Shown here piece after piece: positions 12,405-24,085 of a stretch of DNA of 64,000 bases (the first letter of the stretch is position 1; every line of letters begins with the position of its first letter). A model generated the notes under the pieces. It was not told the origin of the DNA. It made no database searches and saw only the letters and a list, made by a program, of their open reading frames with translations. Location: positions 211,809,982 to 211,873,981 of the forward strand of contig CP136063.1 of the NCBI GenBank assembly GCA_032622095.1, written 5' to 3'. A program made the position numbers and the translations under genes. Origin of the DNA: Siphonodentalium dalli. Taxonomy: Eukaryota; Mollusca; Scaphopoda; Gadilida; Siphonodentaliidae.

Positions 12405-12513
12405 AATTTTAGATCAACCTTGACACCAACACCCTCATAATTTAAATATATAGTTTCATTGAAACTATATATTTAAAATATGAGGGTGTTGGTGGCAAGG
12501 TTGATATAAAATT
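12405..12513. repeat. Near-perfect 53-bp-arm hairpin
   Basis: Arms 12405-12457 and 12461-12513 are almost fully complementary around the 3-nt loop 'att', with only a few mismatches or bulges. Each arm carries 'accaacaccctcat' or its complement, then AT-rich sequence towards the loop. It could be a small foldback element or the template of a long-hairpin RNA. Transcription cannot be judged. Confidence 0.85.
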
Positions 12514-13130
12514 AGGTATGTTTGCTTGTTCGGTAAAAATCTAAATTCTTATTAGTTTCATTGTGAATATCAGATATTTTAATCATAAGCCTTCATTTGT
12601 CCAACACCATCCAATGTCGGTTTTGTCAAAGAACCTCAATAAACCATATTTTTTATTTTCAGTTGTTAGTATGCTATTTTTAAATTATGCCGGTCACCAA
12701 AAATCATTCCATTTATTTTGTCCTGGCCTGCCCAGGGTAATTTGCCCATACCAGCCAAGCATAATGAATGTAATGGAATCAGACTCTAGAGGTTCAGTGT
12801 CCGAGTACTGTCTAATAAATTTCACTCAAAGAAATGACTATATCCTATATATTAGTTATATATTATGAGAATCCTTTTTAGATTCCAATGGATTTGTCTA
12901 TTAACACTTCCACTCTGACTACATCAATATTTTTAGGTTTAGCCGTTTATTGAAATTTGAGTTAAAACAAAATATCTAAATCACATATCCAGCATTTGGG
13001 CATAAAACCCTGTTAAAACGATATGACTAAAGTCTGCAGAAAAAAAAACACAGCCCCTAGTCCGGCAGCCAAACCATGATTTTTAGCTGTTGCATGTTTT
13101 TTTGCATATAATTTTTTTTCTTTGTGGATT
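12514..13130. other. Non-coding sequence
   Basis: The plus-strand ORF at 12563-12868 has no recognisable domain and ordinary AT-rich composition, so it is not called. Confidence 0.4.
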
Positions 13131-13860
13131 CCGGTGGTCTGGGGTATCCGTCTGAAGAATTCACCGGCTGACCCACTGGCAGCTTTGGGGAATTTAAGAA
13201 AATTTGGGTTAAACTAAGATAGCGGTAAATATTTCTATCCTTGCCACAAGGAGAAAGTTTCTACTGGGAAAGAGCCAGAAAAGTATACCATGATATATGC
13301 TTTTGGGATCCCATTGTCACACCGACCAATCATTTCTGCGCTGTGGTGGGTATTTGTCTGCTGACCTGGAGAGTACGGCCGCTGTGGCATCAAATAACGT
13401 TTTTTTTTCAAGCGACTGAAACTCAGACACTCACTTATATCAACATGGACAGATAATTATCATATTTATTACAAAGGTCCACAGCCATGTAGGGTGATAT
13501 TAGTGCCAACAGATGCATGCTTCCATGCCTCTCCATTAGTTTCTATGTCTGAGAAAAACGCTACACAAAATGACTGGGCAGTTTTCGCCATGAAATTTTA
13601 AGTGTTAATTCTTCGAAGTTCTATCATTTATTTGAACTCGATTGGCTCAGTAAAATTGATTCAATTCGAGATTCGATTTGATTTCAAATCGACGGAATCG
13701 TTTGCCTGATTTGATTCAAGATTTGATTCAAAATGGAAACAACTGATTCGCAGGGCCCTAATTTTGACTTCCATCTTGATTTAACCCAAAGTTCTCAAAT
13801 TCCCCAAGGCTGTCAGCTTGTCAGCCAGTGGATTCGTCAGAACAGTGCTCTAGACCACTC
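13131..13860. mobile_element. Foldback element with ~90-bp inverted arms
   Basis: The left arm (about 13133-13224) and right arm (about 13771-13860) are inverted copies sharing 'ttggggaattt', 'tttgggttaaa' and a 'gtggtct' terminus. The roughly 545-bp middle is non-coding and includes GATTCGATT-rich low-complexity sequence at 13640-13745. Confidence 0.7.
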
Positions 13861-15778
13861 AAATCCACTGAGAAAAAAACTTTATACGTGAAAACAAGCA
13901 TTTGTGACTTGGTGGCATGTTAGAATTCCACATTTTTCCACATCGTTTCCCATGCCATTGCTTATTGCCATGGCCAATTGACCTATCCGTACGTCCCGCC
14001 CACCTGTAGACTGCATGGTTACTATAACTACGCACCACAAGCCATCTCAATTCCGCTATCTCTTCAGTGCTAAATTAGCTTCCGATGAGAAAGAACTGTG
14101 TTGTTAAACGCCATGTAACACGATAATATAGCTTCGTTCTGAATATCACGATTTTCAAGATACCTTTGTGCGTGTATGCAACATGTAAAAGTGACTGTCG
14201 TTAGATATATAAACAAAAATAGAACCATTTTTAAACCAAAAACAGTTGTGATTGTTAAACAACAAAGATAGATGTTTAGGCATACGTTGAATCAAACGGT
14301 GTAAATGAAGCCATTATGAAACTTCAATATCAAATAACAAATTTAATATCGAAGCTATGCTGATGAAATAAACCAAACGGGGGTGTACATGTGGTAATTA
14401 ATCTATAATCCCTCTTTGGTCGAAATAAATATAACGAGATCAGTTTACCATACACGAGCGTCCTGAATGAACCCTGCATGGTGACATCAGACCGGATGCA
14501 AAGGATTATCAAATAATGGCCTTTTAAAATTCCACATCCTATATTTGCCATAAATAAAGTGCATTAAAGAAAACGCCGACTATCATGGAGTCAGTTACAT
14601 GTTGCCATGTCGAGGCAACAATGGCACAAAGTGAACTTGTTCGGTGAAGGTTGCGTGTATACACTGCGAAGCACGTGCAATGTGTGAAATTTCGTGTAAT
14701 TAAAAAATCTTGGAAAACATCTGTTGATTCTCATTTATATGTACATTGTCGGAGGAAGCTTTAGATTCTCAAATGGATTCAGTAAGATCGACGTTCGCAC
14801 GATATCATACAGGTTAGTGTTAATAGCAGACATTCGAACTCAATATTACAACGATGTTATAACAGCAACAAATGTATACATTTATAATGAAAAACACTTC
14901 ACATAAAACACATACTCGCGGCACAATTAATATTCATAACGCATCATCGATCGGGACTGCTATTTCCACGTGTTAGTCTGCAATCTGTTTATATATAAAT
15001 ATTGAAATTTAAATTACACTAGGATCCGAGTGTGGTCGTTGGCATTGTTCAATCCAGCGTAAAGAGATGTCATAGTTACTTTTTAATTTAGGAAACCGAA
15101 CTAAAACATGTATAAATATCGTTCGTCAACCGGACATGTTCCCCATGCACATATCAACACCATTGTAGCTTTTTAAGACATATTTTGCTCTCGTGTTCGT
15201 AAATTCCCTATAGTTTACAACTGTAGTTAGGGACCGGCTTGTGGTGCGATTCATATCACTAGGCAGGCGTATGTCACTTCCGGATTTAAGCTATCGGCTC
15301 ATTGGCTATAATTGAAATTGGGGCGGTACCTACGGATAGGTCCATTTCCAGGACTAAAAACATATACAGAGCTGAAAATAAATTTCCTTCCAAGTCTACT
15401 TCTTCTTAGGTGCAAACCTTCGGGAAGTATTATCGCACCGGCATTCTTTGAGGCGGAAGTGACAAATGTGTCAGATGTACAATAAGTAATGTCATGTAAT
15501 TTACTGGGAGAAGACCATGACACAGAAACCAGGTCCTGTGTACATAATTTTGCTGCCGTGTCCCGATGGCTGTAATGATATACTGGGTCATGATACAATA
15601 CGAATCATAATACGTCATTATCAACAATACGATACATATTGTGATACACTAAATTAATATTCCCAAACTAATATGACCTCAATTACCAGAACCAACATGT
15701 TTGTTTAATTAGGTGATGGAATTAATGTTAAATTGCAGTTTAATAGCAGAGGCACTTTGTAGAAAACATTGTTTACAT
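13861..15778. other. Non-coding sequence
   Basis: No ORF longer than about 100 codons and no domain-like peptide. 'GATACAATACGA'-type low-complexity sequence occurs around 15590-15655. A host exon here cannot be excluded by eye, but none is supported. Confidence 0.35.
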
Positions 15779-16396
15779 TATCTATTATATATTTTGGAAG
15801 ATCTGTCTGTCTGTGTGTCTGTGTGTCTGTGTGTGTGTTCGCGATGAACTCGAAAACGTCCCAACCGATTTCGATGAAACTTGGTATGTGGGGGTATTTT
15901 CGGCCGGGGACGAACATAGGCATATTAATTTGTCCGTGCGACGTCACCTTGACCTTGAAATCGGGTCATTTCAAGGTCAAACGCCCGAATATCACGGGAT
16001 TTCGATGAAACTTGGTATGTGGGGGTACTTTCTTATGGCGAGTCTCATAAGCATATTCATTTGCCCGTGCGACGTGACCTTGACCTTGAAATCGGGTAAC
16101 TTCAAGGTCAAATCGCCAATTTTGATGGGATTTCGACGAAATTTGATACGTTGGGTTACTTTTGTTCACCGATTGTTTTGGACGGGTCCAATCGTGACCC
16201 CGACCAGACCTTGACCTTCAAAATGATCAATTCAATGTCAAATCGGGTAAAACCGGATGGATTTCGACGGGCACGTTTGTCGGGTACTTTTGTCCGGGCA
16301 GTGTTTTGGACTGGTCAAATCGTTACCCCACTTGACCTTGACCTTCAAAATGGACAATTCAAGGTCAAAGCCCGGACGAAGTCGGGTCACCTTCTA
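15779..16396 (+). repeat. Interspersed repeat with paired AGGTCA half-sites, copy 1
   Basis: It starts at 'tattatatattttggaagat', runs through a GT-rich stretch and 'gttcgcgatgaactcgaaaa', and ends at 'gtcgggtcaccttctagt'. The same start recurs immediately at about 16401 and the same end at 17878-17894, which fixes the boundaries. It contains inverted pairs of 'tgaccttga' and 'tcaaggtca' at about 15945-15980, 16075-16110, 16205-16240 and 16335-16368. The ORFs across it on both strands are repeat-derived. Confidence 0.75.
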
Positions 16397-17894
16397 GTCT
16401 ATTATATATTTTGGAAGATCTGTGTGTGTGTGTGGGTGTGTGAGGGTGTGTGTGGTCTGTGTGTTCGCGATGAACTCGAAAACGACCGAGCCGATTTCGA
16501 TGAAACTTGGTATGTGGTGGTATTTTCGACCGAGAACGGGCATAGGCCTATTAATTTTCAGATCCGAGCTCAACTTTTCACGTGCCGAGGTCAAATCTGT
16601 TTTTACGCCGTTTTGCGCTAATATATTTCAGTTCGGTGCTCACAAATCGATTCGATATAGCGCGAATAATAAATTGCCAGTCATATAATTTGCACGGTTA
16701 GAATCTGTGGCGCTTCATCTTTCCAATTATGTATCACACGCCTGTGTACGTTTAAAGTTTCTACCTTAATTATCGGGAAGAACACAGGACCATGCTTCGC
16801 TCATCGAAAAACATTGCGTAAATATATTACGCCATCAACAGATCGTGACGTAATCGCGTTAACTCTTAACCGGCCGATGTCGCGTTAACTCATCACCGGC
16901 CGAGGTATCCGCAAATGACATTGTGCTATATATCTCGGTAACGGGTGGAGCTATCGACTTGAAATTTGGTATGTGTATGTATCTTGCCCCGGATACGAAT
17001 TTTATCGGGTCGCCGAGCCCGTGCGATTTCGACCAAACTTGGTACGGACACGTAATTCGACCCGGGAACGAACATGGGCCTATTTATTTTCAGATCCGAG
17101 GTCAACTTTTCACGTGCCGAGGTCAAATCTGTTTTTACGCTGTGTTACGGGACTTTCATTTGAGTTCGGTGCTTACAAATCGATTCGAAACAGCGCGAAT
17201 AATAAAATGCCAGTCATAATAATGACACTGTGAGAATCTTTCGTGTTTCCTCTTTCCAACGATATATAATGCGTATGTATCCGTTTTAGTTATCTGCCTC
17301 AATTATCAAGAAGAAGTGGTACTATCTTCCATCAGGATAAAAACAATGCGTAACTTCTATGACGTCGTTAGAGGTCATAACGATAGATCACGTTAACGCT
17401 TAACCGGCCGATGCATTTGACTGTTTCAGACGTCTTGGCGATATCTCGAACACCGATGGTAATTTATCTTTACATTGAAACTTGATAATTAATGAGCGTG
17501 TGTATATGAGGCGCGTTTATATACTTGAGTGGAAATCAAATCGGGTTAAACTGGCGGATTTTTACGGACGAAATTTGATGCATAGGGTATCTCGGTATCC
17601 GCTGGGCCGATTTCCCGGTATCCGCTGGGCCGATTTCCACCATTTTTGGGGTGTTGGTGTTTGACCCCACCTGACCTTGACCTTCAAAATGGTCAATTCA
17701 AGGTCAAAGCCCGGACGAAGTCGGGTCACCTTCTACAAGGTCAAATCGGGTAAAACCGGATGGATTTCGACGGGTACTTTTGTCGGGTACTTTTGTTCGG
17801 GCAGGACGGGTCAAATCGTGACCCCACTTGACCTTGGCCTTCAAAATAGACAATTCAAGGTCAAAGCCCGGACGAAGTCGGGTCACCTTCTAGT
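16397..17894 (+). repeat. Second, expanded copy or composite of the AGGTCA-rich repeat
   Basis: It opens with the same 'tattatatattttggaagat' start and closes with the same 'gggtcaccttctagt' end. It contains an internal duplication, with 'ttttcacgtgccgaggtcaa' at 16576-16595 and again at 17107-17126. Inverted half-site pairs recur at about 17665-17710 and 17828-17866. Two similar spacers contain 'cgttaac' and 'taaccggccgatg' phrases. No protein is supported. Confidence 0.65.
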
Positions 17895-17952
17895 ATATAT
17901 ATATATAGACAAGGCCAAACATCTTTTGGTTTCCAATACCTTAAATTTGTTC

Positions 17953-18480
17953 CATTTCTGACTCACTGAACCGATTATGGCCACGTAAATGGCATTTTCG
18001 CTTGTTTTTCATCTTCCAAAAGTGAAAGAAAATCTCCTTGCACTCTCAAATGCAGTGGAATGTCCAAAAAAAATTTGTGTATACATTGAATTGAGAAAAT
18101 TGCTTTGAATCGAACCATCGACATGAAATCTACAGCTAGTAATCAGCAGCAAATGTGACCCTCTTTGTCTGGTCTATCAGGGTCGATATTTAATATACAT
18201 AATGTTTTTTTTCTGACCCTGTTTTCGTAAACAAAGCCACGTGAGTTGATATCGACCAATCAGAAAGAGGGTTATATTTTTCCCCACATTAATGGCGATT
18301 CAGTCATGTTAATGGTTCGCGCAGAAAGATTTCTACCACTTGAAAGTATAAAACAAGTTTATATTGGCATTCCACAACATTTAACACTGTAAGGAGCGTT
18401 TCTATCACTTTTGGAAGTAGAAATTTACGCGACAATACCGTTTACCCGACCATAATCGTTGCAGCGAGTCAGAAATTCAA
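17953..18480. mobile_element. Foldback element with ~110-bp inverted arms
   Basis: The left arm (about 17953-18064) and right arm (about 18366-18478) are inverted. Shared blocks include 'atttctgactc', 'cgattatgg' and 'cttccaaaagtga'. The loop includes AT-rich sequence and no ORF. Confidence 0.65.
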
Positions 18481-19545
18481 CGGTGACGGCTGTACTGGCC
18501 ATGCTATTCCGTACCGAATATTGTCACCCCCCTGTGGTATGTATATAAGGTATATTTTGAAATATTTTTTCTACAAGCTCCCTGTGTTTAATAGCTGATA
18601 GCTAGATGAGTCAAATACACATAATAAACTAACATGTACACTTAAGAGAATAATGGAGGTGTTGCTCTTATGCACATGCCCATCTTCAGAAATGATTTGA
18701 TTTCCTTTATCAAGATGGCCCGTGTATCGTACGAAAGTGATACATTGAATTCACAATGAATTATACAGCCATAACCCACCCCAAGGTCAAAGTCAATAAA
18801 TGTTTCAAAACACTTTAAATAGTATTTACCAACTGATCCTGCATAACTTCTATGGATTCTTTGTCTTGCGAATGTTTGTACATGCTGCCATCTCTGTCAT
18901 CAGTACCCGACAGCTACATGCAGACAACAGTAACAAATGTGTCATTTTTGATACCAGGTGCTTTCCTGCTGTGCCTGGCTGCATCTGAATAAAAAGAAAT
19001 AAACTTTTAGTGAACTATTAGAACAAATACCACGTTAGAATTTGATAAGCAATTCGCAGTATTCAATAATATATATTTGTAATATGTAGCTTGGAATCTG
19101 GTGAGACAATAAACAGTTGCTGTAGTTATCAACTCCAATGAAAAAAAATCACAGAAAATTCACTGGAAAATTGATGAATGAAGGGCATATAAGTCAGGCA
19201 AAAAAATCCAGACAAACCTGGTTTGCCCACTGATTTGATATTGTGATAAGCCACTTGGTGACAAAAAAATATTAAAATTGAAATGAAGAATTACTGATTC
19301 ATGTTCTGTCCATCTCCTTAACACGTTGACTGCCACTATGAGTTATCTCATATATTTTTTTTGGCAATTGTATCCCAGATACATGATTTCGGCAGATAGT
19401 GTGTTAACATACTGGCTTAAGACTTGGAAATTCCCAAGTAATAGAGCGTATTCCACTAGTCACCAAATACATCCAAATTAATGTGCTGTGATTTAATTAT
19501 CCTACAGTAGCATCCAACTTCAAATTTGAAGGGAGACTGATGCAA
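18481..19545. other. Non-coding sequence
   Basis: No gene or repeat that I can delimit. The 62-codon ORF at 18800-18988 is unsupported. Confidence 0.4.
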
Positions 19546-19658
19546 ACTAGAAACAATACAAACAAATTTAAAATCATGAGACTGAGCCTTAAAAAGTTAT
19601 GACTAGAAACAATTCAAACAAATTTAAAATCATGAGACTGAGGCTTTAAAAGTTATGA
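19546..19658 (+). repeat. 56-bp tandem duplication
   Basis: 'actagaaacaat' to 'aaaagttatg' at about 19546-19601 is repeated at about 19602-19658 with only a few mismatches. Confidence 0.85.
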
Positions 19659-19855
19659 TCTATGAAAATGTGTGGCATCATCAAATTTACCAATTTTGGA
19701 AAATAATAAAAGAGAATTCACATGTTTGTTGTGTTGTCATCTCTTTTGTCACATCTTTAAATAGAAGCATTGCCTAATTGTTTATACACTGATATATGTG
19801 AACAATCCCGTAATGAATCAGAACTGACATTGACATTCTTTTCTATGTTCGCTGC

Positions 19856-20424
19856 AGTTGTAATTAAAATTAGACTCTCGAACCAGCTAAGTATATGTAT
19901 GCCATTACAGAGTCTAAAGGATTTCACTGTGTGTCACATTACCGCTCCTATAAATAACTCTGCATGCAATCCATACAGTGTGACATTACACCACACAAAT
20001 ATGTTTACTATTGAAATATATCTCCTTTCGATTTTGATTTTATATCCCGCTTCAAACTGGTGTTAACTGTAGTTTCTTGGGGAAAAAAATATATGTAATT
20101 ATATTCTCCCTGCTAAATATTATTGGTCAATTTTGGACTCCTCGTCGATGCATTTAGTGTTTAATTAGTTGTAATCTCTAATTTTGTGAACATTGTGTGA
20201 AATTATAAATGTGACATAAAAAATATTGCACTATTGTAGCTATTTGGCGAATCGACCGCTGTATAGAAATTCCAACAATCACCTGATTGACTGCATCGCT
20301 TTACTGATAAGTGTTGTGACTGGCCAACAGTGAAGTTATGCTTGTTGCGGTAATGATAATCCCAGATTTTTTCATTAGACTCTGTAATGCAGAGTTTTTT
20401 TGAGAGTCTAATTTTAATTAGAAC
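19856..20424. mobile_element. Foldback/MITE element with ~50-60-bp inverted arms
   Basis: The left arm (about 19856-19918) contains 'taattaaaattagactctc' and 'cattacagagtctaa'. The right arm (about 20374-20424) has both blocks in reverse complement and reverse order. The ORF 19770-20066 runs through the left arm and is not a gene. Confidence 0.7.
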
Positions 20425-20801
20425 TGTGTTAGCTGATAAAAGTGTTTATAATGTTCCTAGTTCTCAAAGATTACAACTTACCCACTCTATCATTATTTCC
20501 TTTTGCTTGTTGGGGTTTTTAGGCCCAGTCTTATGCCAATCTGCCTGAAATAATAAAATCCATTATATTTATATGAGTGTGTGTCATGTTCAAGGGAAAT
20601 GTACAAGTATCAATGTACTATCTGTAGCCACATATTTAAATACAATGGTGTTGCTCACTCAGCTTTAGGCTAAATAATATAATACCTGTGTTAAAATTTA
20701 CGTGAGTAAACGCTCAACATTATTTCTGCCATTCTGTTCTATGGGGGGGGGGGAATTCTTCTGCCTAAATTGTCAAAATAATGACTGTTGTTTACTATCT
20801 T
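20425..20801. other. Non-coding sequence
   Basis: AT-rich, with a poly-G run at 20742-20752. Nothing is called. Confidence 0.4.
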
Positions 20802-21031
20802 TAACCCATCCATGAGTGTAGCTGCCTGAAATTTTATGAAAACCCTGTGCCAGTACATTCTTTTATATATGCCTGTTTCCCATATAATATGTGCATTTTC
20901 TAATATATGTGAGGCTACCTAAGGGAGACTGGCATATATAACAGAATGCACTGGACTCGCATATATAAGAGAATGCACTAACCCAGGATATTTGATGCTG
21001 CAACAGCTCAACTCCTGTCATGAAAGGGTTA
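20802..21031. mobile_element. MITE, TAACCC-type termini, copy 2
   Basis: It starts 'taacccatccatgag' and ends 'tcctgtcatgaaagggtta', so the termini are inverted repeats. It shares the 'gcatatataagagaatgcact' type core (split: gcatatataagag + aatgcact) and 'tttgatgctgcaacagc' with the copy at 4691-4935. Confidence 0.75.
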
Positions 21032-21089
21032 CATCAATGTCTTATTCCAGCCAATACCCTCTAGGTGTCTTATTGGGTGAAAGTGTGAA

Positions 21090-21250
21090 AATGGTAGCCC
21101 AGTGGTTAGAGTGTCAGACTTGTAATGGTGCTAACGCGCCAGCGTGAGTTTGCACCTGCCGGTGGAATATCGTCTCTGTAACAGTGGCTTGGTCAGATTA
21201 AGCGGTGTGTGTACTATATAGAGCCACACCCTTGGGCAAGTCACTCCAAC
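21090..21250 (+). mobile_element. tRNA-derived SINE
   Basis: A pol III A-box-like 'TAGCCCAGTGG' (21095-21105) is followed about 40 bp later by a degenerate B-box-like 'GAGTTTGCACC' (21146-21156), with tRNA-like spacing. The tRNA-unrelated body ends 'cccttgggcaagtcact', a phrase common in invertebrate SINEs. It abuts LINE sequence at about 21250. Confidence 0.7.
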
Positions 21251-22600
21251 ATGTAATCCGGACAATTAGTCAAAAATAAGTCAAGAATTGTCGAAGACGT
21301 CTCTGTAAAATGAGTGGGAGAATGCACTAACTGGGAGAGACCACAGCGCGCACAAATACCATTAATTTTACCATTAGATCCATCTACATAATTCTCATTA
21401 AAGTCGCCTCCAATTATTATGTCATTGGTATCATCAATCGCTTTTTTTATATTCAATTCGATAGCGTCCCAGTAAGATGACGGCGAAGTTGGGGGTCTAT
21501 ATATACATCCAAGTAGAATTTTTGTGTGGCATATGGTGACTTCAGCCCATACTGATTCCAGATCAGGTACTATTAAGTCTTCGCGAAGTTTATACGGAAT
21601 ACTATTTCGAATGTAGATGCTGACACCCCCCTCCTGTTGTTTCGGTCTTTCTATCATTCCTTATCGGTTCATGAAATCCGTGGAACATTATGTCCGAATT
21701 ACTAACTGAGTTATCAAGCCATGTTTCTGTGAAGATGCATATATCAAAATGTGTGGCTTCGGCATCTATTTGCGATATCTTGTGTTTCATACTTTGAGTG
21801 TTAAGTTGCATCATTGAATTTTTTTTACCGATAGTGACTTCGCCAACAGGACCCGGATTCTCATGTATGTCTCCACTTAAAAGCAGTAATAATGATATGA
21901 CAAAAGCTATAGCTAAGGTGGCTGTCAACTTCGAACGGGGCAATAATGGACATGGTTCATGAAAGTCAAGTTCCCGCGACTGGCCCAGATCTGGGATGTT
22001 TAGTTTAACAAGATTTATTAAGAGTGAATGCACGAACTGCGGCAAACATAACGCCATAAGCAGTACCACCGATAAAGCTTTATCATCAGAAAAACTCGAA
22101 CGAAGAATCAAATAAACGAGGGCTTCAGAATCATCGCGGTTGAATCTCATCCTCTTGGGGAGCCGATACGCATTTGGTTGAAAGCTGCCAATGCGAGCAC
22201 GGTGCTGGTCTATGTCAACCATAGTCCTTTTGTATACTTTACATAAATATGACGTGTTCGGCATGTGGCAGTTGTAACTCTTATATTGGACTATGAGTAA
22301 GCTTACGTTTTGGAGATGGATAATAGCATTGCGATGTGACGGGCGAGAAGCATGGTGTATGGTAGAAGTATAAGTTGAGAAGAAAAGAAGTAATAGTGTA
22401 TAAGAAAGGATAGGAGGACACATGATATGTTATTAAAGAACCTGCACTCGTGTTCAATGGGTTTTCGATTCAAGATCCGACACCTCGTCAGTATCGATTG
22501 TTTGTGGGACGGGTTAATTGCCAAATAATCATTGATTGCTACCATAAGAGGGGACAGGGGTCTGGTTAGTCATGTATTAATTTGTAGCCAAGCGTCCAGC
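21244..22600 (-). pseudogene. Broken CR1/L2-like LINE: 5' part with hydrophobic leader, 2A-like motif and endonuclease
   Basis: Two minus-strand frames (22423-21602 and 21657-21241) together read as the 5' part of a non-LTR retrotransposon, joined by a frameshift near 21650. The first frame (273 codons) has a hydrophobic stretch directly before GDIHENPGP (21848-21874), then 'MQLNTQS' and 'FTETWLD', typical of an APE endonuclease start. The second frame has 'GCIYRPP', 'GGDFNENY' and 'LDLFLTN' endonuclease motifs. The reverse transcriptase is missing: sequence switches to the SINE at about 21250. CR1/L2-type LINEs commonly carry this leader plus 2A-like arrangement, so the clade call rests on that. 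Confidence 0.8.
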
Positions 22601-22645
22601 TGAAACTATTCTCGGTCAAGTTAATTCAAGGACCAATGGACATAA

Positions 22646-22740
22646 AATTCCTATTACATATATACACGCATACATACATATACATAACATACATATACAT
22701 ACGCACACGTGTGCATACATATATACATGCATACATACGG
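22646..22740. repeat. Degenerate ATAC/ACAT-rich sequence
   Basis: Imperfect 'catacatatacata' runs with a 'gcacacgtgtgc' palindrome (22702-22713). Probably mutated microsatellite. Confidence 0.6.
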
Positions 22741-22951
22741 TATACCAGTTCATGTAGGGCTGACTTCAGAAATAAATAGACGGGTATTAATCGGAGACAT
22801 ATACAATCGTATATGTCATTCAAGGACGGAATACTGTAATATTTTCTAATATACTATGGGGATCAAATCGTTGTATGTATGGCTTACTGGCTTCGGAATG
22901 CATTAAACAGATAGACTTATATACACAAAAATATAGACGACATTCAGACGG

Positions 22952-23651
22952 ACATACATACATACATAAATACATACATACATACATACATACATACATA
23001 CATACATACATACATACATACATACATACATACATACATACATACATACATACATACATACATACATACATACATACATACATACATACATACATACATA
23101 CATACATACATACATACATACATACATACATACATACATACATACATACATACATACATACATACATACATACATACATACATACATACATACATACATA
23201 CATACATACATACATACATACATACATACATACATACATACATACATACATACATACATACATACATACATACATACATACATACATACATACATACATA
23301 CATACATACATACATACATACATACATACATACATACATACATACATACATACATACATACATACATACATACATACATACATACATACATACATACATA
23401 CATACATACATACATACATACATACATACATACATACATACATACATACATACATACATACATACATACATACATACATACATACATACATACATACATA
23501 CATACATACATACATACATACATACATACATACATACATACATACATACATACATACATACATACATACATACATACATACATACATACATACATACATA
23601 CATACATACATACATACATACATACATGCACACTGCACACATACATACATA
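22952..23651. repeat. (ATAC)n microsatellite, about 660 bp pure
   Basis: After 'cataaatacat' at 22966-22976 the tract is an uninterrupted tetranucleotide repeat to about 23627, roughly 164 units, then a degenerate tail with 'gcacactgcacac'. A 4-bp period contains no stop in any frame, so ORFs of 263-284 codons on both strands (MYVC or THIHTYI repeats) are artefacts. Confidence 0.98.
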
Positions 23652-24085
23652 CCAACATGCAAGTACATGTATAATAATTACTGAAATTGAGAAAATATGC
23701 ATAAGTGACATACAGGAGCACACTCGATAGAACATCCAATTGAAAGGTCTTTGTCATTCAGAATCAATAGTGTATGGTAAACAGATATTGATCATATACG
23801 CATATAATGATAGACACGCCAGTGTATTCGATCTGGTACTTGCCATTGATGTAAATATACAGACAGTCACTTCATGACAGACATACAGACGGACAGACAC
23901 AACTGCACCCATGTATGCGTGTCGCGCAATGAGAGTCCATGCGAGAAAGGAAAAGAAATGTACGTTATTGAAGGATAGAGAGTAAATGGTCGGTATCTGC
24001 TAAATAAATCGTGCCATAAATATACATGTACACATAAATGCAGACGGAATTCCCATTAATAGTTTAGTAGTAATTCAACGATACT
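23652..24085. other. Non-coding sequence
   Basis: Includes 'gacagacatacagacggac' (23876-23894), a possible element terminus. No gene. Confidence 0.4.

Noticed and set aside
12563-12868. 101-codon plus-strand ORF as a host gene
   Set aside because: No domain, no splice or promoter context, ordinary AT-rich composition between repeat elements.
22952-23651. CRISPR array
   Set aside because: Perfect tetranucleotide microsatellite with no spacers, in eukaryotic sequence.
22820-23757. Four ORFs of 263-284 codons on both strands
   Set aside because: They are translations of the ATAC microsatellite (repeating MYVC or THIHTYI) and exist because a 4-bp repeat has no stop in any frame.
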